A stretch of 64,000 nucleotides of DNA from positions 1 through 64,000 of the forward strand of contig JAUXQH010000135.1 of assembly GCA_030685065.1 (NCBI GenBank), written 5' to 3'. The notes beneath the pieces were generated by a model. It had not been told where the DNA came from, did no database searches, and saw only the letters and a list, made by a program, of their open reading frames with translations. The translations under genes and the position numbers were made by a program. The first letter of the stretch is position 1. Every line of letters starts with the position of its first letter. Shown in pieces: positions 54,250 through 63,626 of the stretch. Origin of the DNA: Pseudomonadota bacterium. GTDB lineage: Bacteria; Myxococcota_A; UBA796; SXON01.

Positions 54250-55154
54250 GGCCCCTGGTGCTGACTCCCGGCGATCCCGCGGGGATCGGCCCGGAGGTGG
54301 CCATTCGCGCTCTCCGCGCGACGGGTGCCGACGCGGTATTGCTCGGTGACATCGACGCATTGCGCAAGCATGCGCCGGACCTCGTCCTGGTTCGGGACAT
54401 CGAGCCGGGCGCCGGCCTGCGGGCATTGATCCTGCCCCGCTCGTCCGAGCCCATCGAGATCGTCGCGATTCGCGCCGCTGTGGATGCCTGTCGCGACGGC
54501 CGCGCGCGGGCGATGGTCACGGGGCCGATCCACAAAGCGCGGTTGGCTGCGCGCGGGTTCTCCCATCCAGGTCACACCGAGTTCCTTGGGGAGCTGTGTG
54601 GGGTGAACGAGCCCGTGATGGCGTTCGTCGGCGGCGCGGTTCGCGTGTCCCTGGTGACCGTGCATCTCCCGCTTCGGGAGGTGCCCGCGGCGGTCACGCG
54701 GGCGAAGGTGCTCCACACCCTGCGCACCTCGGATCGGGCTCTCCGGGAGCACCTGGGCTTCGCGCGGCCACGGCTCGCGGTGTGTGGCCTGAACCCCCAC
54801 GCCGGGGACGCGGGGCTGCTCGGGCGCGAGGAGATCGACATCATCGGGCCGGCGTGTGCGGACGCGCGCGCGGAGGGCCTGGACGTGTGGGGGCCCATCA
54901 GCGCGGAGACGGCATTTTTTGAGGTAGATCGGTCCGATATGGTGGTGGCGATGTACCACGACCAAGGGTTGGCACCGCTCAAGCGGCTCGATTTCGGACG
55001 CTCCGTGAATTGGACGCTCGGCCTGCCCATCGTGCGGACCAGCGTCGATCATGGCACAGCCGACGCGTTGGTCGGGACGGGGAAGGCCAGCTCGGCCAGC
55101 ATGGAGGCGGCGATCCAGCTGGCGATCCAGCTCACCTCCGGCACCGCGCGGTAG
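54246..55154 (+). CDS. pdxA: 4-hydroxythreonine-4-phosphate dehydrogenase
   Basis: LTPGDPAGIGPEVAIRAL; TGPIHKARLAARGFSHPGHTEFLGELCG; VAMYHDQGLAPLK; FGRSVNWTLGLPIVRTSVDHGTA. Confidence 0.95.
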   Translation: MRPLVLTPGDPAGIGPEVAIRALRATGADAVLLGDIDALRKHAPDLVLVRDIEPGAGLRALILPRSSEPIEIVAIRAAVDACRDGRARAMVTGPIHKARLAARGFSHPGHTEFLGELCGVNEPVMAFVGGAVRVSLVTVHLPLREVPAAVTRAKVLHTLRTSDRALREHLGFARPRLAVCGLNPHAGDAGLLGREEIDIIGPACADARAEGLDVWGPISAETAFFEVDRSDMVVAMYHDQGLAPLKRLDFGRSVNWTLGLPIVRTSVDHGTADALVGTGKASSASMEAAIQLAIQLTSGTAR

Positions 55155-55181
55155 CCAGAACGCCCGAGCGCGTTCTGGCTA
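55152..55181 (+). terminator. stem-loop containing the pdxA stop codon
   Basis: TAGCCAGAACGC / GCGTTCTGGCTA perfect 12-bp stem, 6-nt loop. Confidence 0.55.
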
Positions 55182-55273
55182 GGGGTTTCCGGTCGGCGAA
55201 ACTCCGTTTCAAGCGGGCAGCGTGTTCGCGCCGCGCAAACACGGGCCCACTCGAAACGGTCCGCCTCCGGATC

Positions 55274-55317
55274 GCCGATCTTCACGGCGGGTTTGGTAAC
55301 CCGCCGTGAAGGTCGGC
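55274..55317. terminator. 20-bp stem-loop between convergent genes
   Basis: GCCGATCTTCACGGCGGGTT (55274-55293) pairs with AACCCGCCGTGAAGGTCGGC (55298-55317), one T-G wobble, 4-nt loop; no U-tract. Confidence 0.5.
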
Positions 55318-55320
55318 TAG

Positions 55321-55830
55321 CTACTCCGTCGCGAGCATCGTCCCGCAGCTTGCTCCAGCGGTCCAACTCTCCCAACGCTCGGGGGCCGCGCCGAAGGCCC
55401 GGCAATCGGCCACTTCGGAGCCGTCCCGCGTGAGCACCCGCACGATGCCGGTCAGATCGGGCTCATTGCAGTTGAAGACGGTGGAGCTCCCGAGGAGCAC
55501 GTCACGCCAGTCGGGCTCTACCGACAGGGTCAGGTCGAGCTCGTCCGACGTGCCATCTGCGGCCGCGGCCGTGGAGAACATCGGATGACGTTCGACATAG
55601 GCGCCGTCGGTCGAGAGGAGCACCTGGCCGTTGCCGGTCCATGCATCGGTCGTGACCTCGAAGCGCCACCTGGCGTCTTCGGTGTCACACGCGACGCTCG
55701 CTGTCACGATTGCCGGCGGCTGTGTGGTCGGGTTCGAGCCGGTGTCGGCGTGCTCACCCCCCGCACATGCCACAAAAACAAGCGCGGCGCAGGACCGGAT
55801 GCTCCGGAACTGCGCCGCGCCGATTGGCAC
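55321..55830 (-). CDS. hypothetical secreted/lipoprotein
   Basis: N-terminal hydrophobic segment ending LVFVACAGG; distant similarity to next two genes. Confidence 0.6.
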   Translation of the reverse strand: MPIGAAQFRSIRSCAALVFVACAGGEHADTGSNPTTQPPAIVTASVACDTEDARWRFEVTTDAWTGNGQVLLSTDGAYVERHPMFSTAAAADGTSDELDLTLSVEPDWRDVLLGSSTVFNCNEPDLTGIVRVLTRDGSEVADCRAFGAAPERWESWTAGASCGTMLATE

Positions 55831-55840
55831 GATGCCGACC

Positions 55841-56374
<534 letters not shown>

Positions 56375-56402
56375 TTTCTCCTCCTAGAGAATCAGCGGGC
56401 AT

Positions 56403-56431
56403 CTTCTACACCAATTGCCCGGCGGGCGCAA
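56403..56431 (-). promoter_or_regulatory. sigma70-like promoter of the 55841-56374 lipoprotein
   Basis: Minus strand TTGCGC, 17-bp spacer, TAGAAG, then AGGAGG upstream of the ATG at 56374. Confidence 0.4.
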
Positions 56432-56479
56432 GTGGCTGAGCTAGAGGTTCGTGCGGGGGCACCTTCATGGCCGAGGCAA

Positions 56480-56504
56480 GGGGGAGGGCGGCTGGCCCTC
56501 CCCC
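56480..56504 (-). terminator. strong stem-loop downstream of the 56513 lipoprotein gene
   Basis: GGGGGAGGGC / GCCCTCCCCC perfect 10-bp stem, 5-nt loop. Confidence 0.6.
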
Positions 56505-56512
56505 GGCGGGTG

Positions 56513-57052
56513 CTACCAGAAGTTCGAGCACACGTCCGAGAAGTACGAGGGGTCATGCCCGTAGGCCGCGCAGTCGGCGTAGTTGCCGTTCTCGTCGGTC
56601 ACCGTGAAGAGCACCGTGAGCTGGTTCGAGATCGCGGAGTCGGACACATCGAAGATGGTCGACTGATTCTGGACCTGGTCCTCGAAGCTGCCGACCAGGT
56701 TGAGGTTGATCTCCTTGGTCTCGGTGTTGTCGTCGAAGTCGACGAGCGTGAAGTCGTTGTGGAACTCGGACCACGCACCGCAGACGAGCTCGCCCTTGGT
56801 GGACGAGGGGCCGCAGGTCCAGCTGGGGTCACCGGTCTCGACGAGGTCGAGCTCGACGGTGCCCATGGAGCCGGTCGTGGTGACCTCCCAGGTGCAGGTG
56901 GAGCCGGAGCAGAAGCCGTTGACGTTCTCGAGCAGCACGTCACCGTTTCCGCCCGACTCGCAAGCGGTGTCGCCGGTGTCACACTTGCTGCTGCCGCCAT
57001 CGCAACCAAGGAAGGTGAGCGCCGCGGCGCCGAGGAGAAGTACGTTCTTCAT
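56513..57052 (-). CDS. lipoprotein, paralog of 55841-56374
   Basis: MKNVLLLGAAALTFLGCDGGS lipobox; WSEFHNDF; CAAYGHDPSYFSDVCSN. Confidence 0.7.
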   Translation of the reverse strand: MKNVLLLGAAALTFLGCDGGSSKCDTGDTACESGGNGDVLLENVNGFCSGSTCTWEVTTTGSMGTVELDLVETGDPSWTCGPSSTKGELVCGAWSEFHNDFTLVDFDDNTETKEINLNLVGSFEDQVQNQSTIFDVSDSAISNQLTVLFTVTDENGNYADCAAYGHDPSYFSDVCSNFW

Positions 57053-57139
57053 TGGGGGTCCATCCGTTTGAGTGAGTGCAGGCAACGCCTCCCTCTACCG
57101 AGGGATGCGGAGTACCTCTAAGCACGCTCAGGATGAGCT

Positions 57140-58804
57140 TCAAGTTGCCGTGACAGGCGACGGGTCCTCGAAGGCGGCCGCCATGCGCTCGCGGAACAGC
57201 ATTCGTTCGATGCGATCGAGCAGGACGTCGAGCCCCTCTCCGGTCCTGGCGCTCACTGGGGAAGCCTCCCAATCCTCGACCATCGCGCGCACCCGGTCGG
57301 GGTCGGCCCGATCGATCTGGTTCACGACGACGAGCGTGGGGGTGTCCGCGGCGCCGAGCTCCTTCAACACCTGGTCTACCGTGCTCTTCTGCCCCTCGGC
57401 GTTCTCGTCGCCGGCGTCCACCACGTGGAGGAGAAGATCGGCCTCGAGCGCCTCGTCGAGGGTGCTCCGAAACGCGTGCACGAGATCCTTCGGGAGGTCG
57501 CGGATGAACCCGACGGTGTCGGTGAGGATGATCTCGCGATCCTCCGGGAAGCGCATTCGGCGGGAGGTCGGGTCGAGCGTGGCGAACAGCTTGTCTTCCG
57601 CGTCGACGTGGCTCTGTGTCATGCGATTGAGCAACGTGGATTTGCCGGCGTTCGTGTAGCCCACGATCGCGACCAGCGGGAGGCCTACGCGCTTGCGACG
57701 GTCGCGACGCATCGTTCGTTCGGCGGCGATCTCGTCGAGCTGGCGCTGGACGCGGTGGAGCCGTTCGTCCGCGCGGCGTCGATTGATCTCGAGCTTCGTC
57801 TCGCCGGGGCCCTGGCCGCCGATGCCGCCGGTGAGGCGGCTCATCGCCGTGGGCATGATGGCGAGGCGCGGCTTGCGGTAGCGGAGCTGGGCGAGCTCTA
57901 CCTGGAGCTTGCCTTCCCGCGTGGTGGCGCGCTGGCTGAAGATGTCCAGGATCAGCTGGGTGCGGTCGAGCACCTTGAGGTCTGTCTCCGTGGCGATGTT
58001 CCTTAGCTGCGAGGGCGAGAGCTCCTGATCGAACACGAGGACGTTGGCGCCGAGGTGCATGCACCGCAGCACGAGGTCCTTCAGCTTGCCTTCACCCACC
58101 ACGGTGCGCCCATCGATCTCCCGGCGTACCTGCAGCACCGAGTCGGCGATCTGCAGGCCGGCGGTGTGCGCGAGCCGGCCGAGCTCGTCGAGGGAGCGGC
58201 GGGCACCGCGCGGATCGCGCACGGTCACGCTCACGAGCACAGCGCTCTCTTGCCCGGTGATGGCCCGGGCCTCCGCTGCCGTTCGGAATTGGACCTCGAG
58301 GTCACGGATGAACGAGGAGAAATCCTCGTCCCAGCCGTGCACCGAGGGCACCTTTTCCACCCGCCACATCTCGGCGCCGCGCGCCGCGCCAGGGGGGAGG
58401 ATGACCCCGTACTCCAACGCGCCCGGGAGCCCGTCCGGCTGGGCCTGGATCACCACGACGGTGTCGAGGCGCAGGAGGGTGAGGTCCGTCAGGTCGTCCT
58501 TGCTCAGGCCCTCGCCGCGGAGGTGGGTGTGGACCAGCCGCAGGCCGCGGAAGCGACCGGCGCCCGCACGCTCGCGCCCCAGCTCGGGGATGAAGAGCTG
58601 ATGCGCGTCACCCACGATCACCTTGTCGACCATGCCGACGCGGTCGATGAGGAGCCCCACCTGCCGGTTGCACTCGCGCGACACCTCGGTGAGGCGGCGC
58701 GCGAGCTCTGGGGTGACGAAGCGCGTGGCGGGGATGCGGCGTTGGTAGAAGGACTGGAGGGCCTTGTTCTGGCTCGGCTTGAGGCCCTCGGTGTTTCCGA
58801 ACAA
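57140..58804 (-). CDS. hflX: GTPase HflX
   Basis: GGIGGQGPGETKLEINRRR; VGYTNAGKSTLLNRMT; DTVGFIRDLP. TTG start. Confidence 0.94.
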   Translation of the reverse strand: MFGNTEGLKPSQNKALQSFYQRRIPATRFVTPELARRLTEVSRECNRQVGLLIDRVGMVDKVIVGDAHQLFIPELGRERAGAGRFRGLRLVHTHLRGEGLSKDDLTDLTLLRLDTVVVIQAQPDGLPGALEYGVILPPGAARGAEMWRVEKVPSVHGWDEDFSSFIRDLEVQFRTAAEARAITGQESAVLVSVTVRDPRGARRSLDELGRLAHTAGLQIADSVLQVRREIDGRTVVGEGKLKDLVLRCMHLGANVLVFDQELSPSQLRNIATETDLKVLDRTQLILDIFSQRATTREGKLQVELAQLRYRKPRLAIMPTAMSRLTGGIGGQGPGETKLEINRRRADERLHRVQRQLDEIAAERTMRRDRRKRVGLPLVAIVGYTNAGKSTLLNRMTQSHVDAEDKLFATLDPTSRRMRFPEDREIILTDTVGFIRDLPKDLVHAFRSTLDEALEADLLLHVVDAGDENAEGQKSTVDQVLKELGAADTPTLVVVNQIDRADPDRVRAMVEDWEASPVSARTGEGLDVLLDRIERMLFRERMAAAFEDPSPVTAT

Positions 58805-58837
58805 CGTTTCGATGATCTGACTCCTGCGGGGTGGCCG

Positions 58838-60070
58838 CTACTTGGTTGCGACGCGCTCGATGATCTGGGGCAGATCGATCCCCAGCGCGCCCTTCAGCTC
58901 CTCGACGAGCGTGACGGCCCTTCGCGCGCTGACGTCCGCGTCCGGGGGAAGCACGGTGAGGCGATGCACCTTGACCTGCTGGATGGTAGACACCAGCTGC
59001 CCCATCGTCGCCTGTAGTTTCTGCATCAGGAAGATGTCGCGCGACGCGGCGCCGCCGTTCTTCCAGGTGGTGATCATCTGCTCGAGAACGTGGTTGGTCG
59101 CGCGCCCGTCCTCCACGATCTTGGCGGCCGCGCCCTTGGCGTTGGAGCTCGCGGCTTCCATCTCGGCCTGCGCGGGCGCGATCACGTCCGCCTCGAGCTG
59201 CCGGCGCACCTGCTCCACGCGGGCGGCCTGCACTTTGAGTTCACCTTCCGCACGTGCGACCATGGCCTTGACCCGGCCGACCTCCTCGGCGATGAGGGCC
59301 TCCCGCCGCGAGAGGGTCTCCATGAGGCGCCGCTCGGTCTGGGTGCGCGCGATCTCGATCTCGGACTCGAGCTCGGACACGCGCGCACGCTCGCGCGATC
59401 CGGCGTCCTGGATGATCGAACGGGCGCGCGCGTTGGTCTCCGCCACCTTGGAGCGCATGATCAGGTCGGCGGAGCTCTTCCGGCCGATGCTGTTGAGGTA
59501 GCCCTTCTCGTCGGACACGTTCTGGATCTTCAGCGTGTCGAGCGCGAGGCCGAGGCGGGTGAGGTCGTGCTCGGCTTCTTCGAGGAGCTTCTCGGCGAAC
59601 GCGATCTTGTCCTCGTTGACCTGCTCGGGGGTGAGCTGGGAGAGGACGCCGCGCAGGTTGCCCTCGAGCGTGTCCTTCGCGACCTGGACGATGTCCTTCC
59701 GCGCGTAGCCCATGAACCGCTCGATCGCGTTGTTGAGGATGGGCTCGTGCCCCGAGATCTTGACGTTGGCCACGCCCTGGACGGTGAGCGGGATGCCGCC
59801 CTTCGAATACGCGTTCGTGACGCTCACCTCGATGATCATGTTGGTGAGGTCGACGCGGTCGACGGTCTCCAACAGCGGGATGCGCACCGAGCGGCCGCCC
59901 TTCACGATGCGGTAGCCGACGGCTCGCCCCTCGAGCTGGCGCGTGGTGCCCGAGAAGATGAGGACCTCGTTGGGGCCGCAGATGTAGAGCAGGTTCCGCA
60001 GGACGACGAGGGCGCACACCGCGAAAAAGCCGACGACGAAGAGGAGGACAACCGGGACGAGAAGGCTCAC
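58838..60070 (-). CDS. SPFH/Band 7 (flotillin-like) protein
   Basis: N-terminal TM; CGPNEVLIFSGTTRQLEGRAVGYRIVKGGRSVRIPLLETVDRVDLTNMIIEVSVTNAYSKGGIPLTVQG. Confidence 0.88.
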   Translation of the reverse strand: MSLLVPVVLLFVVGFFAVCALVVLRNLLYICGPNEVLIFSGTTRQLEGRAVGYRIVKGGRSVRIPLLETVDRVDLTNMIIEVSVTNAYSKGGIPLTVQGVANVKISGHEPILNNAIERFMGYARKDIVQVAKDTLEGNLRGVLSQLTPEQVNEDKIAFAEKLLEEAEHDLTRLGLALDTLKIQNVSDEKGYLNSIGRKSSADLIMRSKVAETNARARSIIQDAGSRERARVSELESEIEIARTQTERRLMETLSRREALIAEEVGRVKAMVARAEGELKVQAARVEQVRRQLEADVIAPAQAEMEAASSNAKGAAAKIVEDGRATNHVLEQMITTWKNGGAASRDIFLMQKLQATMGQLVSTIQQVKVHRLTVLPPDADVSARRAVTLVEELKGALGIDLPQIIERVATK

Positions 60071-61344
60071 GACTTGATCTCCGCGCTGGAGGAGGAGCGG
60101 GCGAGGGTGCCGGTGACGTCGACGCCGGTGGTGGCGCTGAGCTCCTGGAGCACCTGCTTGACCATGGCCGGGTAGCCGGCGACGAACGCGGCGAGGGCCT
60201 TCCCATCACCCCGGTCGATGACGGTGACCTCTCCGACCTCGATGCTGTTCACGCGTGCCACGACGGTGGACATGATCTGCTCCAGCTGCTGGATGAGGAA
60301 GATGTCCCGCGCGTCGTTCCCCGCGGAGGCCCAGGTGCGGGTGAGCATCTCGAGGACCTCGGCCATGCCCGCGCCGTTCTCGGCGATGACCGAGGCTTCG
60401 CCGCGAGCGCGGAGCGCTTCCGCCTGCTGCTGGGCCCGGGCGGGGAGCACGACATCGGCGATGAGGCGGGTCTGCTCGAGCTTCTTGCGGATCTCCTGGA
60501 GCTCCTGCTCCGCCTCGGCCCGCGCCTCCGCGGCGAGCTGGCCCGTGCGCTCCTCCTCCGACTTGGCCGTCCCCTCGAGGTCCGCCTTGATCTTGCGCAG
60601 CTCGTTCTGCTTCTTTCCGATGCGGGCCTCGGCCTGTTCCACGGCGATCTTGCCGCCCTGGTTGGCCAGGGCCTCGGCCATCTCGGCCTCGCTCTTGGCC
60701 TGGGACTCGGCGATGTCCGCCACCATCAGGACGTTGGCGATGCGCTCGCGGCCGATGCTGTCGAGGTACTTCACGTCGTCGTAGACGTTCAGGACGCGGA
60801 GCGTGTCGAGCTGGATGCCGAGCTTCCGGAGGTCGTCCTCGGCTTCGTCGAGCAGGGTGTTGGCGAACTTCAGGCGATCTTCGTTGACCTCCTCGGGGGT
60901 GAGCCGGGAGAGCACGCCACGGAGGTGCCCCTCGAGGGACTCCTTCGCGACGCGGCTGATCTCACCGGGATCGCGGCCGAGAAACCGCTCGACCGCGTTC
61001 ATGATGACCTTCGGATCGCTCGACACCTTCACGTTGGAGATCGCGTGCAGGTTCAGCGGGATGCCACCCTTCGAGTACGCGTTGGTGACGTGCAGGTCGA
61101 GCGGGATGGTCGACAGGTTCATGGCGTCGACCCGTTCGAGCAGCGGCACGCGGAAGGTGCGGCCTCCGAAGACGAGTCGGTACCCGACCTCCGAGCCGTC
61201 GGCCATCTCGCGCTTCCGGCCCGAGAAGATCAGCACCTGATCAGGGCGGCAGATGAAGATGAACTGTTTGGCGATGGCGACGGCCATGAGGAGGCCGAAG
61301 CCGAGCCCCGTGGCGAGGCAAAGTGCGGTTACGAGCTCTTCCAA
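60067..61344 (-). CDS. SPFH/Band 7 (flotillin-like) protein, paralog
   Basis: CRPDQVLIFSGRKREMADGSEVGYRLVFGGRTFRVPLLERVDAMNLSTIPLDLHVTNAYSKGGIPLNLHA. Confidence 0.88.
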   Translation of the reverse strand: MEELVTALCLATGLGFGLLMAVAIAKQFIFICRPDQVLIFSGRKREMADGSEVGYRLVFGGRTFRVPLLERVDAMNLSTIPLDLHVTNAYSKGGIPLNLHAISNVKVSSDPKVIMNAVERFLGRDPGEISRVAKESLEGHLRGVLSRLTPEEVNEDRLKFANTLLDEAEDDLRKLGIQLDTLRVLNVYDDVKYLDSIGRERIANVLMVADIAESQAKSEAEMAEALANQGGKIAVEQAEARIGKKQNELRKIKADLEGTAKSEEERTGQLAAEARAEAEQELQEIRKKLEQTRLIADVVLPARAQQQAEALRARGEASVIAENGAGMAEVLEMLTRTWASAGNDARDIFLIQQLEQIMSTVVARVNSIEVGEVTVIDRGDGKALAAFVAGYPAMVKQVLQELSATTGVDVTGTLARSSSSAEIKS

Positions 61345-61354
61345 GAGGGCTCCT

Positions 61355-62026
61355 TCAGGAGGGGGTGGAGACGGCTGGTGGGGGGCGCCGATCGGGAGTG
61401 GCGGGGGTCACATCGGCGGTGCCGCCGGACACGTCCACCACGAGGACACGTTCGCCACGTTCGAGGAGGCGGCCTTCCTTCGTGGTAGCGGGCAGCTCGA
61501 GGGTCTGGCCGTTGTGCACGAGGCGCACCTTGCCGAGCTTGCCCGGGCCCATCGTGAGGACGACCTCTGCGTCCCGCCCGCGGAGGGTGCGGGCGTCCAA
61601 GGCGCTGGAGACGGTGTCCCGGGAAATGGCGCGCAGGAGCGTCGTGACGCCGGCACCCACGCCGGCCCCGGTGACGGCGGAGAGCACGAGCGTGAAGAGC
61701 CAGGGGGTCGACAACAGGGAGAGGAGGAGGCCCGTCATCCCGAAGGCGGCGAGCGCGAAGGTCCAGAACCGCAGCGAGAGGATGGTCAGCGCGATGGCGC
61801 TGAAGCCCTGAAGGATCCCTTCATGGTCCTGCCCGTGCACCGCGAGGTCCTTTCCCAGGCCGTGCTGGCCGTGCTCGTGATCCAGCTCGTGCCCGTGATC
61901 CAGCTCGTGCCCTGCGTCCGCCGAGCCTCCGTCGCCCTCGACGTCCTTGCCCCCACCGAACATCGAGGCCGCGATGAGGATGCCGCCGAGCACGAGGCTT
62001 CCGGCGTAGAGCGCGAGGAGGGTCAC
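61355..62026 (-). CDS. NfeD/YqiJ-like membrane protein with His-rich segment
   Basis: TM segments, C-terminal OB-like region (GRDAEVVLTMGPGKLGKVRLVHNGQTLELPATT); HELDHGHELDHEHGQHGLGKDLAVHGQDHEG. Confidence 0.7.
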   Translation of the reverse strand: MTLLALYAGSLVLGGILIAASMFGGGKDVEGDGGSADAGHELDHGHELDHEHGQHGLGKDLAVHGQDHEGILQGFSAIALTILSLRFWTFALAAFGMTGLLLSLLSTPWLFTLVLSAVTGAGVGAGVTTLLRAISRDTVSSALDARTLRGRDAEVVLTMGPGKLGKVRLVHNGQTLELPATTKEGRLLERGERVLVVDVSGGTADVTPATPDRRPPPAVSTPS

Positions 62027-62057
62027 GATGGAATCCTGGCAGGTCGATGCGAGGAAA

Positions 62058-62390
62058 TCAACGGCCGCGCGCGAGGTTGAGCCACCCGGCGATGAAGCAG
62101 ATGCCCCCGAGCGGGGTGATCGCGCCCAGGATCGGCAGGTCGAGCAGCACCAGCATGTAGAGGCTGCCGCTGAAGATCAGGATGCCGCACAGGAAGAGGA
62201 GGCTCGTCAAGCGGCGTGGCACGGGGGCCAGGGAGAGCGCCAGGAGAGCCACGGCGTGGACGAGGTGGTAGCTCGAAGCGGTGTGCCAGGTTTCGAGCCG
62301 CTCGGGCGTGACCCGGCTCTCCAGCGCGTGGGCACCGAAGGCCCCCGCGGCGACGGCGGTGGCCCCGAGCAGCGCGGCGATACGCCTCAT
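62058..62390 (-). CDS. DUF423 family membrane protein
   Basis: AAGAFGAHALESRVTPERLETWHTASSYHLVHAVALL. Confidence 0.88.
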   Translation of the reverse strand: MRRIAALLGATAVAAGAFGAHALESRVTPERLETWHTASSYHLVHAVALLALSLAPVPRRLTSLLFLCGILIFSGSLYMLVLLDLPILGAITPLGGICFIAGWLNLARGR

Positions 62391-62608
62391 TCGGCGCCCC
62401 CGAGCGCCGAGAGGGCGGCCACGAGCTCGTCGGAGCCGCTGAACCGCATCGTGGCGCCGTCGATCCGGCAGATGAGGGAATGCTCGCAGGCTTCACACCG
62501 ATCGAAGCACTCGACGGTGGACAACGCGCCACCGGCAGCGGCCACGCGCGCGGGGAGGCCGGGATCGTGGCGCCCCATGCCGGTAGCGCAGACGACGACC
62601 TCGATCAT
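62387..62608 (-). CDS. small cysteine-rich protein (DUF1450-like)
   Basis: MIEVVVCATGMGRHDPGLPARVAAAGGALSTVECFDRCEACEHSLICRIDG; 4-bp overlap with DUF423 gene. Confidence 0.6.
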   Translation of the reverse strand: MIEVVVCATGMGRHDPGLPARVAAAGGALSTVECFDRCEACEHSLICRIDGATMRFSGSDELVAALSALGGAE

Positions 62609-62773
62609 TGGGCCCCGACAGGGGAATAGTGGGCGGACATGTCGGCGGTGTATCCTGCCGTCGGTTGGCGCGAGGGCTGGGTTGGAGCCTCCTCCGGTCC
62701 TGTCACGCGACGAGCGCGTGCTGAACGTGATCCTCGTCATGCGGACATATTCTGGTCTTGCAGAAGAGATCGT

Positions 62774-62789
62774 CTGAACATACGTTCAG
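62774..62789 (+). promoter_or_regulatory. LexA/SOS box upstream of imuA
   Basis: CTGAACATACGTTCAG: perfect CTGAAC/GTTCAG inverted repeat, 3 nt before the imuA ATG. Confidence 0.8.
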
Positions 62790-62792
62790 GGC

Positions 62793-63626
62793 ATGTCCCA
62801 GTTGCCCCTCCGGCTCGTGCCCTCCCGGGTTGACATCGGGACGCGTCCTCTGCGCGAGGTCGCCGGGGTTCCAGTACGGGCGCAACCCGAGCCCGTCCCT
62901 CCCGTATCGGCGCGGTCGGCGGCGATCGAGCGGCTGCGTGCGCTGGTGGGCTCGCGCGGTCGGGTGGGGATCGTACCTCCGCCACCGGAGCCCATGGTCC
63001 CCGACCTGCCGTCGCTCGCGCCGGGGCATCTCTCCACGGGGATCCTGGGTCTCGATGCGTGGCTGCACGGGTGGCCCCAACCGGGGCCGGTCGAGCTGGT
63101 CGGCCCCGCGGGGAGCGGTCGGCTCGCGTTGGTGATCCCGCTGATCGAGCGTCTCACCCGGCAGGGACGCTCGGTGCTTCTCGTGGATCCGCTCCATCAG
63201 GTACACCCCCCTGGTCTGGGGCGATCCGACATGTCCCGCCTGGTGATGGTCCGTCCGCCCGGGGAGCGGGCGGCCTGGGCCGCCGAACAGGTGGCGCGTT
63301 CGGGCGCGGTCGACATGCTGCTGGTGCTCGACGCGCCGCCGCTGGGGAGAGGGGGGGTGCGGCTCGCCCGTGCGGCCGAGGCGGGCGGCATGGTCGTGTT
63401 CGTGCTCACCGAGCGCCCAGAGGCCGAGCTCCCGGCCTCGTTGCGCATCGAGACCGCGGGGTGGCAGGGGGATCACGTGCGGGTGCGCTGCACCCGCAGC
63501 CGGGATGGGCGGATGGTGGGGGAGCGGTTGATCGCGCCCTCCGAGGCCCCGATGTGCTCCAGGATGTCTGCTTCTCCGTCCTCGGCCTGGGTCGCGTCGC
63601 GACCGCGTCGCGTCGGAGCCGGCTGA
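62793..63626 (+). CDS. imuA: ImuA-like RecA-fold mutasome protein
   Basis: LSTGILGLDAWLHGWPQPGPVELVGPAGSGRLALVIPLIERL; TGATG overlap with following Y-family polymerase-like gene. Confidence 0.8.
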   Translation: MSQLPLRLVPSRVDIGTRPLREVAGVPVRAQPEPVPPVSARSAAIERLRALVGSRGRVGIVPPPPEPMVPDLPSLAPGHLSTGILGLDAWLHGWPQPGPVELVGPAGSGRLALVIPLIERLTRQGRSVLLVDPLHQVHPPGLGRSDMSRLVMVRPPGERAAWAAEQVARSGAVDMLLVLDAPPLGRGGVRLARAAEAGGMVVFVLTERPEAELPASLRIETAGWQGDHVRVRCTRSRDGRMVGERLIAPSEAPMCSRMSASPSSAWVASRPRRVGAG

